From Pontiellaceae bacterium B1224 (GTDB lineage Bacteria > Verrucomicrobiota > Kiritimatiellia > Kiritimatiellales > Pontiellaceae), in assembly GCA_029432815.1 (NCBI GenBank), contig JAROBA010000045.1, positions 1 to 39,526 of the forward strand: DNA of 39,526 nucleotides, given 5' to 3'. Both the position numbers and the translations under genes were made by a program. The notes under the pieces were generated by a model, which did not search any database, was not told the origin of the DNA, and was given only the letters and a program-made list of their open reading frames with translations. Each line of letters begins with the position of its first letter. Position 1 is the stretch's first letter. This document shows, in pieces, positions 9,968-16,940 of this stretch.

Positions 9968-9998
9968 AGCTCATGTGGATTCAGCATGAGCTTTTTTT
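9968..9998 (+). terminator. Rho-independent terminator of ychF
   Basis: AGCTCATG/CATGAGCT 8-bp perfect stem with a 9-nt loop; the 3' arm runs straight into seven T. It starts about 44 nt after the ychF stop. Confidence 0.9.
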
Positions 9999-10008
9999 GT
10001 GTAGATAT

Positions 10009-10051
10009 AAAAAAACGATGCATGGAAAAGAGGAGAAAAAACCATGCATCG
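10009..10051 (-). ncRNA. Hairpin with CUCCUC loop and U-run on the minus strand (candidate sRNA end / terminator), copy 1
   Basis: Perfect 10-bp stem CGATGCATGG (10016-10025)/CCATGCATCG (10042-10051). On the minus strand the 16-nt loop reads TTTTTTCTCCTCTTTT and the hairpin is followed by seven T (10015 down to 10009). This has the form of an intrinsic terminator presenting an anti-Shine-Dalgarno-like CUCCUC in its loop. Read on the plus strand, the loop instead presents GAGGAG. No promoter was recognised with confidence. Confidence 0.5.
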
Positions 10052-10166
10052 GAAACAATCAGCCCAAGCGGGAATCATGTTTTCAGGGAATTGTTACAGG
10101 GGGTTAGACCGCCTTGTGCAAAATAGTTCAAAATTATTCTGATTTTTGTCGAAGGGTGCTGAGGGC

Positions 10167-10208
10167 AAAAAAACAGCGCAAGGAAAAGAGGAGGGAAACC
10201 TTGCGCTG
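10167..10208 (-). ncRNA. Hairpin with CCCUCCUC loop and U-run on the minus strand (candidate sRNA end / terminator), copy 2
   Basis: Perfect 10-bp stem CAGCGCAAGG (10174-10183)/CCTTGCGCTG (10199-10208) around a 15-nt loop. On the minus strand the loop reads TTTCCCTCCTCTTTT and the hairpin is followed by seven T. The stem differs completely from copy 1 at 10016, whereas the loop and U-run are alike, so the loop appears to be the conserved part. Confidence 0.5.
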
Positions 10209-10232
10209 AAAAACGGGAACCCAACAAGATAC

Positions 10233-10305
10233 CCATTTTTAAAATGATTCGGTCGTTGCTGACCATTGTTCCTGAAAACGGATATAACTCACCATTTTTG
10301 AAATG
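10233..10305. repeat. Two CCATTTTTnAAATG direct repeats upstream of skp
   Basis: CCATTTTTAAAATG (10233-10246) and CCATTTTTGAAATG (10292-10305) are 59 bp apart. Each is itself a short AT dyad. The role is unknown. The rest of 10310-10400 shows nothing recognisable. Confidence 0.5.
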
Positions 10306-10403
10306 TGTTGGCGAGTACTATTTTTTGAGTCACCGGAAAAGTGTGTCATGTTACTTCGCTAATAGGCCAATTTGAAGGCTTTGTGATTACGGGACGTGCA
10401 TCG

Positions 10404-10432
10404 TTTTATTTCGGAAAGTTTCCGCTTATAAA
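10404..10432 (+). promoter_or_regulatory. Candidate promoter for skp-lpxD with a dyad in the spacer
   Basis: TATAAA (10427-10432) with a weak TTTTAT 17 bp upstream. The spacer holds the perfect dyad CGGAAA-G-TTTCCG (10412-10424), a possible operator. Inferred from sequence only. Confidence 0.35.
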
Positions 10433-10581
10433 AGGGAATTGTCCTTTTTTTGAGAGGAACGGGGCATGACACACAAAGCCGCCAAACTATGCTGAGGCTT
10501 GGAAAGGTGCATGAATTGGTTGTCAGGATTAGGCGGGTTGGGTACAGTTTTCGTTTAGATTCTACTGAAAGGATGCTTCAT

Positions 10582-11199
10582 ATGAAAAAGACATTAACCT
10601 CCCTTGTTTTAACCGCCTTCATATTGCTTGGAACCGCGCATGCCGCCGAAGAAATTGCCTTTATAGATCTGCAGGAAGTATTCAAGCAGTTCTATAAAAC
10701 CCAGTTGGCGCAGGATCAGATTCGGCAGCAGGCTGACGACATCAAGATGGAACGGGAAGAGATTGAGGATGAAGTTAAAGTGATGAAGGAGATGATTGAA
10801 GAGCTTCGTACTGATTCGCGGGATGAAACCCTGAGTCAGGATGTGCGCGATAATAAGCGCGATCAGCTGGAGGAAAAACTCGTTGAACTCCAGAAAAAAG
10901 AACAGGACATGATCGATTTCGAAAAGCTCCGTATGCAGCAGATGGAACAACAGAATACGCGCATGACCAAAAAACTGTTCGATGAAATTCATGAAGTGAT
11001 TATTCAATATGCCAAGGTTCAGGGTTTTAGTGCGGTGATTGATCGTTCGGCTCAGAGCAGAATTGGAACCGATATGGTGCTTTTTACCAGTCCCCAGGTC
11101 GATGTGACCGCTGATGTGCTCGCCGTTCTAAATGAAGGCCGCGAAAGCACGAAAGATGTTGAACCTGAACTTGCAGTCGAAACAAAGGTTGAGGAATAA
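10582..11199 (+). CDS. skp: Periplasmic chaperone Skp/OmpH family protein
   Basis: The 205-residue product starts with a clear signal peptide (MKKTLTSLVLTAFILLGTAHA), then EEIAFIDLQEVFKQFYKTQ. A long charged coiled coil (roughly residues 45-145) follows, then IIQYAKVQGFSAVIDRSA, the Skp-type C-terminal strand. Skp holds unfolded outer-membrane proteins in the periplasm. The frame stays open upstream to 10450, but ATG 10582 is chosen because the signal peptide begins there and AAAGGATG lies just upstream. lpxD follows after 3 bp, the classic skp-lpxD neighbourhood of LPS-bearing bacteria. The short acidic tail after the last strand (KDVEPELAVETKVEE) is extra. Confidence 0.88.
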   Translation: MKKTLTSLVLTAFILLGTAHAAEEIAFIDLQEVFKQFYKTQLAQDQIRQQADDIKMEREEIEDEVKVMKEMIEELRTDSRDETLSQDVRDNKRDQLEEKLVELQKKEQDMIDFEKLRMQQMEQQNTRMTKKLFDEIHEVIIQYAKVQGFSAVIDRSAQSRIGTDMVLFTSPQVDVTADVLAVLNEGRESTKDVEPELAVETKVEE

Positions 11200-11202
11200 A
11201 TC

Positions 11203-12231
11203 ATGAAGCTTTCGGAAATAGCGGAACAGGTTGGAGGTATACTTGAGGGACGCGGTGATATTGAGATCAATGCTGTCGCCGGTTTGAAAGAGGCCTCTTC
11301 CGGGGATATCAGCTTTCTGGCAAACCCGAAATATGCGGCTCAGGTTGCGGAAACTGCGGCCTCTGCCGTTATTGTGCCGAACGACTGGGATCGCTCTGTA
11401 AAGTGTGCAGTTATCCGTTCCGAAAATTCTGATCAGGCTTTTGCAAAAATCGCCGAACTTTTCTACGAACCCGTGCCTGCGGCGGCACCCGGCATACACG
11501 CCTCTGCCTCGGTAGCTGAATCAGCTCAGCTGGGCGAGGGTGTTTCAATCGGCGCCAATGTGGTGATTGAAGCAGGTGCAGTGATCGGCGCGAATACCGT
11601 CATTCAGGCGAATTGCGTCATAGGGTATAAAAGCGTTATCGGTGATGACTGTCTGCTCTATCCGCTGGTCTCCACCCGCGAATTTACAGAGATTGGAAAT
11701 CGCGTCATCATTCATAACGGAACCGTGGTCGGCTCCGATGGTTTTGGCTACGCCGTGCAGAAAGATGGGTCGCGCACGAAGATTCCACAGATTGGAAAAG
11801 TGGTCATTGGCGACGATGTCGAGATCGGTGCAAATGTTGCGATCGACCGGGCTCGTTTTGGCAAGACCAAAATCGGTAACGGTTCGAAGATCGATAATCT
11901 GGTTCAGATTGCACATAATGTTGTGATTGGTGAACATACGGTGATGTGTGGCCAGTCCGGGATCTCTGGAAGCACCACGATTGGTTCCAAAGTGATCCTG
12001 GCCGGGCAGGCCGGGCTGGCAGGGCATCTTGAAGTGGGCGATGGTGCCATTGTCGGTGCTCAGGCCGGGGTCATGAAAGACGTGAAGGCGAAGGATTTTG
12101 TAATCGGTTCTCCGGCAATGACTCACCTCCTGACCAAAAAGATGATTGCCAGTATGATCACCCTGCCGAAGTTGAAAGACAAAATGAAGCGGCTTGAGGT
12201 TCAGATGGCCGAGCTTCAAAAAGAAAAATAG
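11203..12231 (+). CDS. lpxD: UDP-3-O-(3-hydroxyacyl)glucosamine N-acyltransferase
   Basis: Third step of lipid A synthesis: adds the second 3-hydroxyacyl chain to UDP-acyl-glucosamine. The 342-residue product has an N-terminal uridine-binding domain (about 1-100, with SSGDISFLANPKY) and a left-handed beta helix of hexapeptide repeats (GVSIGANVVIEAGAVIGANTV onwards). The catalytic His sits in VQIAHNVVIGEH. A C-terminal helix ends RLEVQMAELQKEK. Its presence shows the cell makes lipid A. It is joined to skp by a 3-bp gap. An exact dyad copy at 11783-11797 encodes IPQIGK. Confidence 0.96.
   Translation: MKLSEIAEQVGGILEGRGDIEINAVAGLKEASSGDISFLANPKYAAQVAETAASAVIVPNDWDRSVKCAVIRSENSDQAFAKIAELFYEPVPAAAPGIHASASVAESAQLGEGVSIGANVVIEAGAVIGANTVIQANCVIGYKSVIGDDCLLYPLVSTREFTEIGNRVIIHNGTVVGSDGFGYAVQKDGSRTKIPQIGKVVIGDDVEIGANVAIDRARFGKTKIGNGSKIDNLVQIAHNVVIGEHTVMCGQSGISGSTTIGSKVILAGQAGLAGHLEVGDGAIVGAQAGVMKDVKAKDFVIGSPAMTHLLTKKMIASMITLPKLKDKMKRLEVQMAELQKEK
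11783..11797. repeat. TTCCA-N5-TGGAA dyad inside lpxD
   Basis: TTCCACAGATTGGAA, read as IPQIGK. It is the only exact copy whose first spacer base is not a purine. Confidence 0.8.
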
Positions 12232-12528
12232 TCTTTCAAATAAGAGGTTTTAATACGTCATTTATGTATCGATATCGATTATTGAGATACAATATTGTTA
12301 TTTATTGACAGGCACGCTGCTTTCGGAAAAAATTGTAACTATCTAGTCTGCTTATGGATAGCACTATCAGTTTTGATTGGTATACTACATGCTCATACGC
12401 AAGCTCTTTTGAATTGTACTGAATTGTATAGTAGAGCCGGTGTTTCCAGAGTCTGGAAGGCTGGACTTGTTTAAAGTAGGGTGCATTGCCGCCGGCTTCC
12501 GGGGGCAATTAATTATTAAGGAGATAAC
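12232..12528. other. Gene-free stretch between lpxD and glnA
   Basis: AT-rich, with no coding frame or strong terminator seen. It holds a TTGACA at 12305-12310 without a matching -10 at 17 bp, a TATACT at 12381-12386 without a good -35, and an exact dyad at 12444. GlnA is read from ATG 12529 with AAGGAG just upstream. Confidence 0.5.
12444..12458. repeat. TTCCA-N5-TGGAA dyad upstream of glnA
   Basis: TTCCAGAGTCTGGAA is a perfect palindrome (7-bp arms around one base), 70 bp before the glnA start and downstream of the TATACT box. Confidence 0.85.
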
Positions 12529-14562
12529 ATGAAGAATACCATCGAAGGATTCGGCGAACTCGTATTTGGCCTTCCGGTCATGGAAGCCCGTTTGTCGGCT
12601 CCGACTTTTGCCTCGATAAAGAATACCATTGACGCCGGTTCTAAACTGGACCCGGGCATTGCTGATGAAGTGGCAGAAGCCATGAAAGAATGGGCCATGG
12701 AAAAGGGTGCAACACATTACACGCACTGGTTCCAGCCGCTCACCGGTTCCACCGCCGAAAAACACGACTCTTTCATCTTTCCGGATTTCAAAGGCGGCGT
12801 TGTTACCGGTTTCTCCGGCGATGAGCTGATTCAGGGCGAGCCCGATGCTTCGTCGTTCCCTTCCGGCGGTCTGCGCGCCACCTTCGAAGCCCGCGGTTAT
12901 ACCGGTTGGGATCCCTCCAGCCCTGCGTTCATCAAGTATGATTCCGTGGGTGCGGCCACACTTTGTGTTCCGACCGTATTCTGTGGATACAACGGGGAAG
13001 CGCTCGATAAAAAGACTCCGTTGCTGCGTTCCATGAATGTGCTTTCTGAGCAAACCGTTCGGCTCGGCAAACTCTTCGGTATCGATTGCGGTGACACCAT
13101 GGCTAAAGCGACTCTCGGTGCTGAGCAGGAATATTTCCTGATCGACCTCGACCTTGTTGCTGAACGCCCTGATATCCTGCGCACCGGCCGCACTCTGTTC
13201 GGTAAAGGTGCCACCAAGCACCAGCAGCTCGACGATCACTATTTCGGTGCAATCAAACCGCGCGTTGCCGCTTTCATGGCTGAGCTCGATGCCGTGCTCT
13301 GGCAATATGGTGTTCCGGCTAAAACCCGTCATAACGAAGTGTGTCCGGCACAGTTCGAAATCGCTCCGGTTTTCGAAACGCTCAACATTGCTGTTGACCA
13401 CAACATGATCACCATGGAAGTTCTTCCCGTAACTGCGGCGAAGCACGGTTTTGCCTGCCTGTTGCACGAAAAGCCGTTCGCGGCCGTAAATGGATCCGGA
13501 AAACACAATAACTGGGCCATCTCCGGACCGGATGGAAAGAACTGGCTGAAACCGGGCGACAACCCGCACGAAAATGCCAAATTCATGACCATCGTCGTTG
13601 CGCTGATGAAAGCCGTTGACACCCATGCCGACCTGATGCGTGCATCTGTTGCATCAGCCGGAAACGATCACCGTCTGGGAGCCAACGAAGCGCCTCCTGC
13701 GGTTGTATCCATTTTCCTCGGCGACCAGCTCACTGATATCGTCGAGCAGATCGAAGCCGGTGGGGCCAGTGCTTCGAAAGATGGCGGAGCCATTCACCTC
13801 GGCGTTGATCTGCTGCCGGAACTACCCCGTGGTAATACCGACCGTAACCGTACTTCACCGTTCGCGTTTGTCGGAAACCGCTTTGAGTTCCGGGCCCTCG
13901 GTTCGAACCAGAGTCCTGCCGGTGCTAACATCGTGCTGAACACCATCGTTGCTGAAGCCTTCGATTACATCTGCACGGAAGTAGAAGCGGCTGTTGAAAG
14001 CGGTAAAGAATTCAATGATGCCCTGCAGAGTGTTCTGGCTGCTGTCATTAAAGAGCACAAGCGTATTCTTTTCAACGGCGATGGCTACACCGACGAATGG
14101 CTGGAAGAAGCTGCCAAGCGCGGACTGCCGAACCTCGTGACTACCGAAGATGCTCTCCCGGCCCTGCAGACGCAGAAAGCCAAGGATCTGTTCTCGAAAT
14201 ACGGCGTGCTTTCAAACGCCGAGCTCGAGTCCCGCTTCAACATTTACGAGGAAACCTACGAAACCCTCATCGGTATCGAAGCTGCGACAGCAGCCGACAT
14301 TGCTAAAACCATGCTGATTCCGGCTGCGGTTATGGCGATTAACGAATACGCCTCCGTTCCGGCGGTTGCAGGAATCACGGCTGAAATGTCCAGTCTGCTG
14401 GAAGCAGCTGTTGCCGGCGTTGCCAAACTGGAAGCCGCTGAAAAGCCGGCCGATCAGATTGTAGCGATGAACGAACTCCGTGCATCAATCGATGCGCTGG
14501 AAGCCATCGTTCCATCAGAACTCTGGCCGTTGCCGAGCTACGACGAGCTGCTCGAAGTCTAA
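12529..14562 (+). CDS. glnN: Glutamine synthetase type III
   Basis: ATP-dependent amidation of glutamate by ammonia. The 677-residue product is the long GSIII form, found in Bacteroidetes, cyanobacteria and PVC bacteria, as opposed to the ~470-residue GSI. Signs are the N-terminal FGELVFGLPVMEARL, THYTHWFQPLTG and KHDSF of GSIII, AEQEYFLID (metal-binding glutamates), VNGSGKHNNWAI (glutamate/ATP loop) and GNDHRLGANEAPPA. A long C-terminal helical region of about 200 residues follows. The start has AAGGAG at 12519 with good spacing. It has its own terminator at 14585. No PII or other nitrogen-regulation genes are adjacent. Confidence 0.97.
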   Translation: MKNTIEGFGELVFGLPVMEARLSAPTFASIKNTIDAGSKLDPGIADEVAEAMKEWAMEKGATHYTHWFQPLTGSTAEKHDSFIFPDFKGGVVTGFSGDELIQGEPDASSFPSGGLRATFEARGYTGWDPSSPAFIKYDSVGAATLCVPTVFCGYNGEALDKKTPLLRSMNVLSEQTVRLGKLFGIDCGDTMAKATLGAEQEYFLIDLDLVAERPDILRTGRTLFGKGATKHQQLDDHYFGAIKPRVAAFMAELDAVLWQYGVPAKTRHNEVCPAQFEIAPVFETLNIAVDHNMITMEVLPVTAAKHGFACLLHEKPFAAVNGSGKHNNWAISGPDGKNWLKPGDNPHENAKFMTIVVALMKAVDTHADLMRASVASAGNDHRLGANEAPPAVVSIFLGDQLTDIVEQIEAGGASASKDGGAIHLGVDLLPELPRGNTDRNRTSPFAFVGNRFEFRALGSNQSPAGANIVLNTIVAEAFDYICTEVEAAVESGKEFNDALQSVLAAVIKEHKRILFNGDGYTDEWLEEAAKRGLPNLVTTEDALPALQTQKAKDLFSKYGVLSNAELESRFNIYEETYETLIGIEAATAADIAKTMLIPAAVMAINEYASVPAVAGITAEMSSLLEAAVAGVAKLEAAEKPADQIVAMNELRASIDALEAIVPSELWPLPSYDELLEV

Positions 14563-14584
14563 CCGACCTCGACAGATCAAAGAA

Positions 14585-14612
14585 AGGCCTCGCTTCGGCG
14601 GGGTCTTTTTTT
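14585..14612 (+). terminator. Rho-independent terminator of glnN
   Basis: AGGCCTCGC/GCGGGGTCT 9-bp stem (two G-U) with a TTCG tetraloop and seven T. It is almost the same sequence as the degP terminator at 25284. Confidence 0.93.
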
Positions 14613-14648
14613 GTGTCCGTACGGAATCGGGGTGTGAAAATTTGACCT

Positions 14649-14697
14649 ATCCAGGCATTGGAAGTGTGACATTTTTTCACGCTTCCAAGGTCTGGAA
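14649..14697. repeat. Paired TTCCA-N5-TGGAA dyads upstream of the hsp20 operon
   Basis: A near copy (ATCCAGGCATTGGAA, 14649-14663) and an exact copy (TTCCAAGGTCTGGAA, 14683-14697) are 34 bp apart. Between them GAAGTGTGA and TCACGCTTC form an inverted repeat (8 of 9 bp). They lie about 40-90 bp before a possible promoter at 14734. Confidence 0.75.
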
Positions 14698-14704
14698 ATT
14701 ACAG

Positions 14705-14729
14705 AAATCGCAGTTTTACGCGATTTTTT
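14705..14729 (+). terminator. Small hairpin plus T-run between glnN and hsp20
   Basis: AAATCGC/GCGATTT 7-bp stem with an 8-nt loop and six T. It may back up the glnN terminator and isolate the stress operon. Confidence 0.6.
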
Positions 14730-14733
14730 CCAT

Positions 14734-14749
14734 TGGCACATTTTTTGAT
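14734..14749 (+). promoter_or_regulatory. Possible sigma-54 (-24/-12) promoter of the stress operon
   Basis: TTGGCAC, then TTTGAT at the right distance (GG-N10-GA where GG-N10-GC is the consensus). The -24 half is perfect and the -12 half has one mismatch. It sits about 70 bp upstream of the first hsp20 start. No sigma-54 activator gene is in the window. Confidence 0.35.
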
Positions 14750-14778
14750 ATAGGGCAGTCGAAGCCATTGGGCACTCC

Positions 14779-14795
14779 ATCACGATGGTCGTGAT
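14779..14795. promoter_or_regulatory. 17-bp perfect palindrome in the hsp20 leader
   Basis: ATCACGA-TGG-TCGTGAT, just 25 bp before the first hsp20 start. It could be an operator or an mRNA hairpin covering the start region. It does not match CIRCE. Confidence 0.5.
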
Positions 14796-14819
14796 CGGAG
14801 AAACGAGAGGAACGAAAAA

Positions 14820-15254
14820 ATGTATTGGACAAATGCCAGAACATGGAGCCCGTTTGAAGAGCTTCGCGGCCTTCAGCGGGAAATGAACCGTCTGTTCGAC
14901 GGATACGATAACGGAACATCCCTGTCCCGTTTCCCGGCACTCAATGTGTGGGGCAATGCTGATCAGGTTGTAGTCACGGCTGAGTTGCCCGGTCTCGAAA
15001 TCGAAGATCTGGATCTTAACGTGGTCAACAATCAGCTCACCATCAAAGGCGATCGCAAGAGCGAGAAGCCGGCCGAAGATGCCGTATGCCATCGAAACGA
15101 ACGCAACTTTGGTGCATTCGTACGCACGGTGAAACTGCCCTTTGCGGTGGAGAACGACAAGGTTGCGGCAAAATATGAAAACGGTCTACTGACCGTAATG
15201 ATGCCGCGCCAGGAAGCCAGCAAACCCAAACGTATTGAAATCAAATCCGCTTAA
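14820..15254 (+). CDS. Small heat shock protein, Hsp20 family (1 of 4)
   Basis: ATP-independent holdase of 144 residues. A short N-terminal arm (WSPFEELRGLQREMNRLFDGY) is followed by the alpha-crystallin domain (about 45-135) with NADQVVVTAELPGLEIEDLDL and the family hallmark YENGLLTVMMPR. The C-terminal I-x-I motif (IEI) used for oligomer assembly is present. It is the first gene of the stress operon. AGAGG lies upstream of ATG 14820. The next gene's ribosome binding site overlaps its stop codon. Confidence 0.95.
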   Translation: MYWTNARTWSPFEELRGLQREMNRLFDGYDNGTSLSRFPALNVWGNADQVVVTAELPGLEIEDLDLNVVNNQLTIKGDRKSEKPAEDAVCHRNERNFGAFVRTVKLPFAVENDKVAAKYENGLLTVMMPRQEASKPKRIEIKSA

Positions 15255-15267
15255 GGAGGTGCATGAA

Positions 15268-15672
15268 ATGAAAGACACAAAAGATACTGCAGTCGAAAAA
15301 GTGGAACAGCAGCAGCCGGAGGAACCTGTTCAGGAAGGTCGCGTGTATGTTCCGTATGCCGACATCTATGAAAAAGACGATGCCATTCTGGTGCGTTGCG
15401 ATATGCCCGGCGTGGCGCAGGATCAACTCGATATCCGGCTCGACAACAACGAGCTTGAAATCACAGGAACGCAGACGGCATCGGTTTCAGAAGGGATGGA
15501 TCTGCTGATGGGTGAATATGAAACCGGCACCTATCGCCGCAAGTTTAATATTCCGCAGCTGATCGATCGCGAAAAAATCCGCGCTCGTCTGCATAACGGT
15601 GTGCTTGAGCTCGAACTGCCCAAAGAAGAGCAGGCCAAACCGCGTAAAATCGAAATTACAACCGGAGGATAA
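15268..15672 (+). CDS. Small heat shock protein, Hsp20 family (2 of 4)
   Basis: The 134-residue product has a polar Glu/Gln-rich N-terminus (about 25 residues) replacing the usual hydrophobic arm. The alpha-crystallin domain follows (VPYADIYEKDDAILVRCDMPGV ... HNGVLELELPK) and ends in an IEI motif. ATG 15268 is chosen because the perfect site AAGGAGGT (15253-15260) precedes it at 7 nt; the frame is open further upstream only through non-ATG codons. The loss of the hydrophobic arm suggests it works with the other three Hsp20s in mixed oligomers (inference). Confidence 0.92.
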   Translation: MKDTKDTAVEKVEQQQPEEPVQEGRVYVPYADIYEKDDAILVRCDMPGVAQDQLDIRLDNNELEITGTQTASVSEGMDLLMGEYETGTYRRKFNIPQLIDREKIRARLHNGVLELELPKEEQAKPRKIEITTGG

Positions 15673-15693
15673 GGTATAAGGAGGTGATGTTAT

Positions 15694-16176
15694 ATGAAAG
15701 ACAAGTTGATGCCTTGGCGTAAGCAACCCCTTCGGAATGAGCCGAGGTGGAACGAGAATCCGTTCGATGTTCTGCACCGGGAGGTTAACGAACTGTTCGA
15801 AACCTACTATCGGGGCATCGGCGGGTTCGGGCGGCGTATGGCCGGGTCGGCCGGGTTCGAGGTATCGGAAACCGACGATGAGATCCGCGTGAAGATTGAG
15901 CTGCCCGGCATGGATGAAAAGGACATCGAGGTGACACTCGATGAAAACAACCTGGTCATCCGTGGGGAGCACAAAGAACAGAGCGAAAAGAAAAAACGGA
16001 ACTATCATATCTCTGAAATGAGCAGCGGTAGTTTCCATCGCTCCATTCCGCTGACGGCCGAGGTGGATGTCGCTCAGGCTAAAGCCAAATTCAAACGCGG
16101 TGTGCTCACGCTCACACTGCCGAAAACAGAGCTCGCTAAAGAGCGGGGTAAACACATCCCCATAAGCATTGACTAA
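15694..16176 (+). CDS. Small heat shock protein, Hsp20 family (3 of 4)
   Basis: The 160-residue product has a basic N-terminus (MKDKLMPWRKQP), then NPFDVLHREVNELFETYY and a canonical alpha-crystallin domain (FEVSETDDEIRVKIELPGMDEKDIEV ... FKRGVLTLTLPK). The C-terminus is IPISID, containing the I-x-I motif. A perfect AAGGAGGT (15678-15685) lies 8 nt before the ATG. Spacing to the upstream gene is 21 bp. Confidence 0.95.
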   Translation: MKDKLMPWRKQPLRNEPRWNENPFDVLHREVNELFETYYRGIGGFGRRMAGSAGFEVSETDDEIRVKIELPGMDEKDIEVTLDENNLVIRGEHKEQSEKKKRNYHISEMSSGSFHRSIPLTAEVDVAQAKAKFKRGVLTLTLPKTELAKERGKHIPISID

Positions 16177-16242
16177 AACTGCAGGACGGGAGCGGAACGC
16201 CCCGTTTCCTCCCGTCCAATCAACGACAAGGAGGTAAATAAC

Positions 16243-16938
16243 ATGACAATGCAGAACAATAGTAAACTGTTCATGCTTCTGGTCGGAGTCTTGGTTGTCG
16301 TAGTCGCGGTACAAAGCGTAGTGATGGCGAAACTCTACCAAAAAACGAATGTGGAGCCTCTGGTTACTGAGGCGGGGGAACCTGTTCAGATGCAGCTGAA
16401 GCCCTGGGCGGTAGGTACAGCTTCTGCGGGAGCAAAAAAACCGGGCGCGCAAAATCCGGTGAACCCGTTTGGCGGTTTCCAGCTTGATCCCGGCACGTGG
16501 GATCCATTCAGCGAGTTTCGCAACATTCGGCAGCAGATGGATCAAATATTCAATGATTCATTCGGACGCTTCCGCATGAATCCGGACTTTGAATCGCTCT
16601 GGGGCGGAACGGCATTTTCTCCGAATATGGATATTGAGGAACAGAATGGGAACTATGTTGTGCGTATGGATATTCCCGGTGCCGACAAATCGGATATTTC
16701 GGTCAACATCAAGGACCGTGTTCTGGAGGTTTCCGGCAAAACGGATGAAACGGTTGAGGAGCAGGGACAGCGCCAGTTACGCAAAGAACGCCGCTCGGGT
16801 CAGTTCAAACGTGCGTTTACGCTGCCCGGCCCCGTCAAAGTCGATGAAATGGAAGCCAGATATGAAGATGGCGTACTGGTGGTAACGGTGCCCAAGGCGG
16901 ATGAGGAAAAAGAAAACCGTACGATTGAGGTAAAATAA
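16243..16938 (+). CDS. Membrane-anchored Hsp20 family protein (4 of 4)
   Basis: Unusual small heat shock protein of 231 residues. Residues about 8-28 form one hydrophobic transmembrane helix (LFMLLVGVLVVVVAVQSVVM). A Gly/Pro-rich linker follows, then FSEFRNIRQQMDQIFNDSFGRF and a complete alpha-crystallin domain (NMDIEEQNGNYVVRMDIPGADKSDISV ... YEDGVLVVTVPK), ending IEV. A short basic-poor N-terminus precedes the helix, so the topology (periplasmic or cytoplasmic side) cannot be read with certainty. It begins after a perfect AAGGAGGT (16228-16235). An anchored sHsp placed with DnaJ and YfdX suggests protection of the envelope or of membrane proteins (inference). Confidence 0.9.
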   Translation: MTMQNNSKLFMLLVGVLVVVVAVQSVVMAKLYQKTNVEPLVTEAGEPVQMQLKPWAVGTASAGAKKPGAQNPVNPFGGFQLDPGTWDPFSEFRNIRQQMDQIFNDSFGRFRMNPDFESLWGGTAFSPNMDIEEQNGNYVVRMDIPGADKSDISVNIKDRVLEVSGKTDETVEEQGQRQLRKERRSGQFKRAFTLPGPVKVDEMEARYEDGVLVVTVPKADEEKENRTIEVK

Positions 16939-16940
16939 GA

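Noticed and set aside
10075-10266. 63-codon minus-strand ORF in the ychF-skp gap
   Set aside because: It overlaps the hairpins and has no ribosome binding site or family resemblance.
10450-10581. Upstream-extended start for the skp gene
   Set aside because: The extension lacks a signal peptide at its front; the canonical signal peptide begins at ATG 10582 with its own ribosome binding site.
12305-12325. Sigma-54 promoter upstream of glnN (GGCAC...TTTC)
   Set aside because: The -12 GC is missing at the required spacing, so it does not meet the -24/-12 rule.
14779-14795. CIRCE (HrcA) element before hsp20
   Set aside because: The sequence and spacer (3 bp) do not fit CIRCE, which has 9-bp arms TTAGCACTC and a 9-bp spacer.
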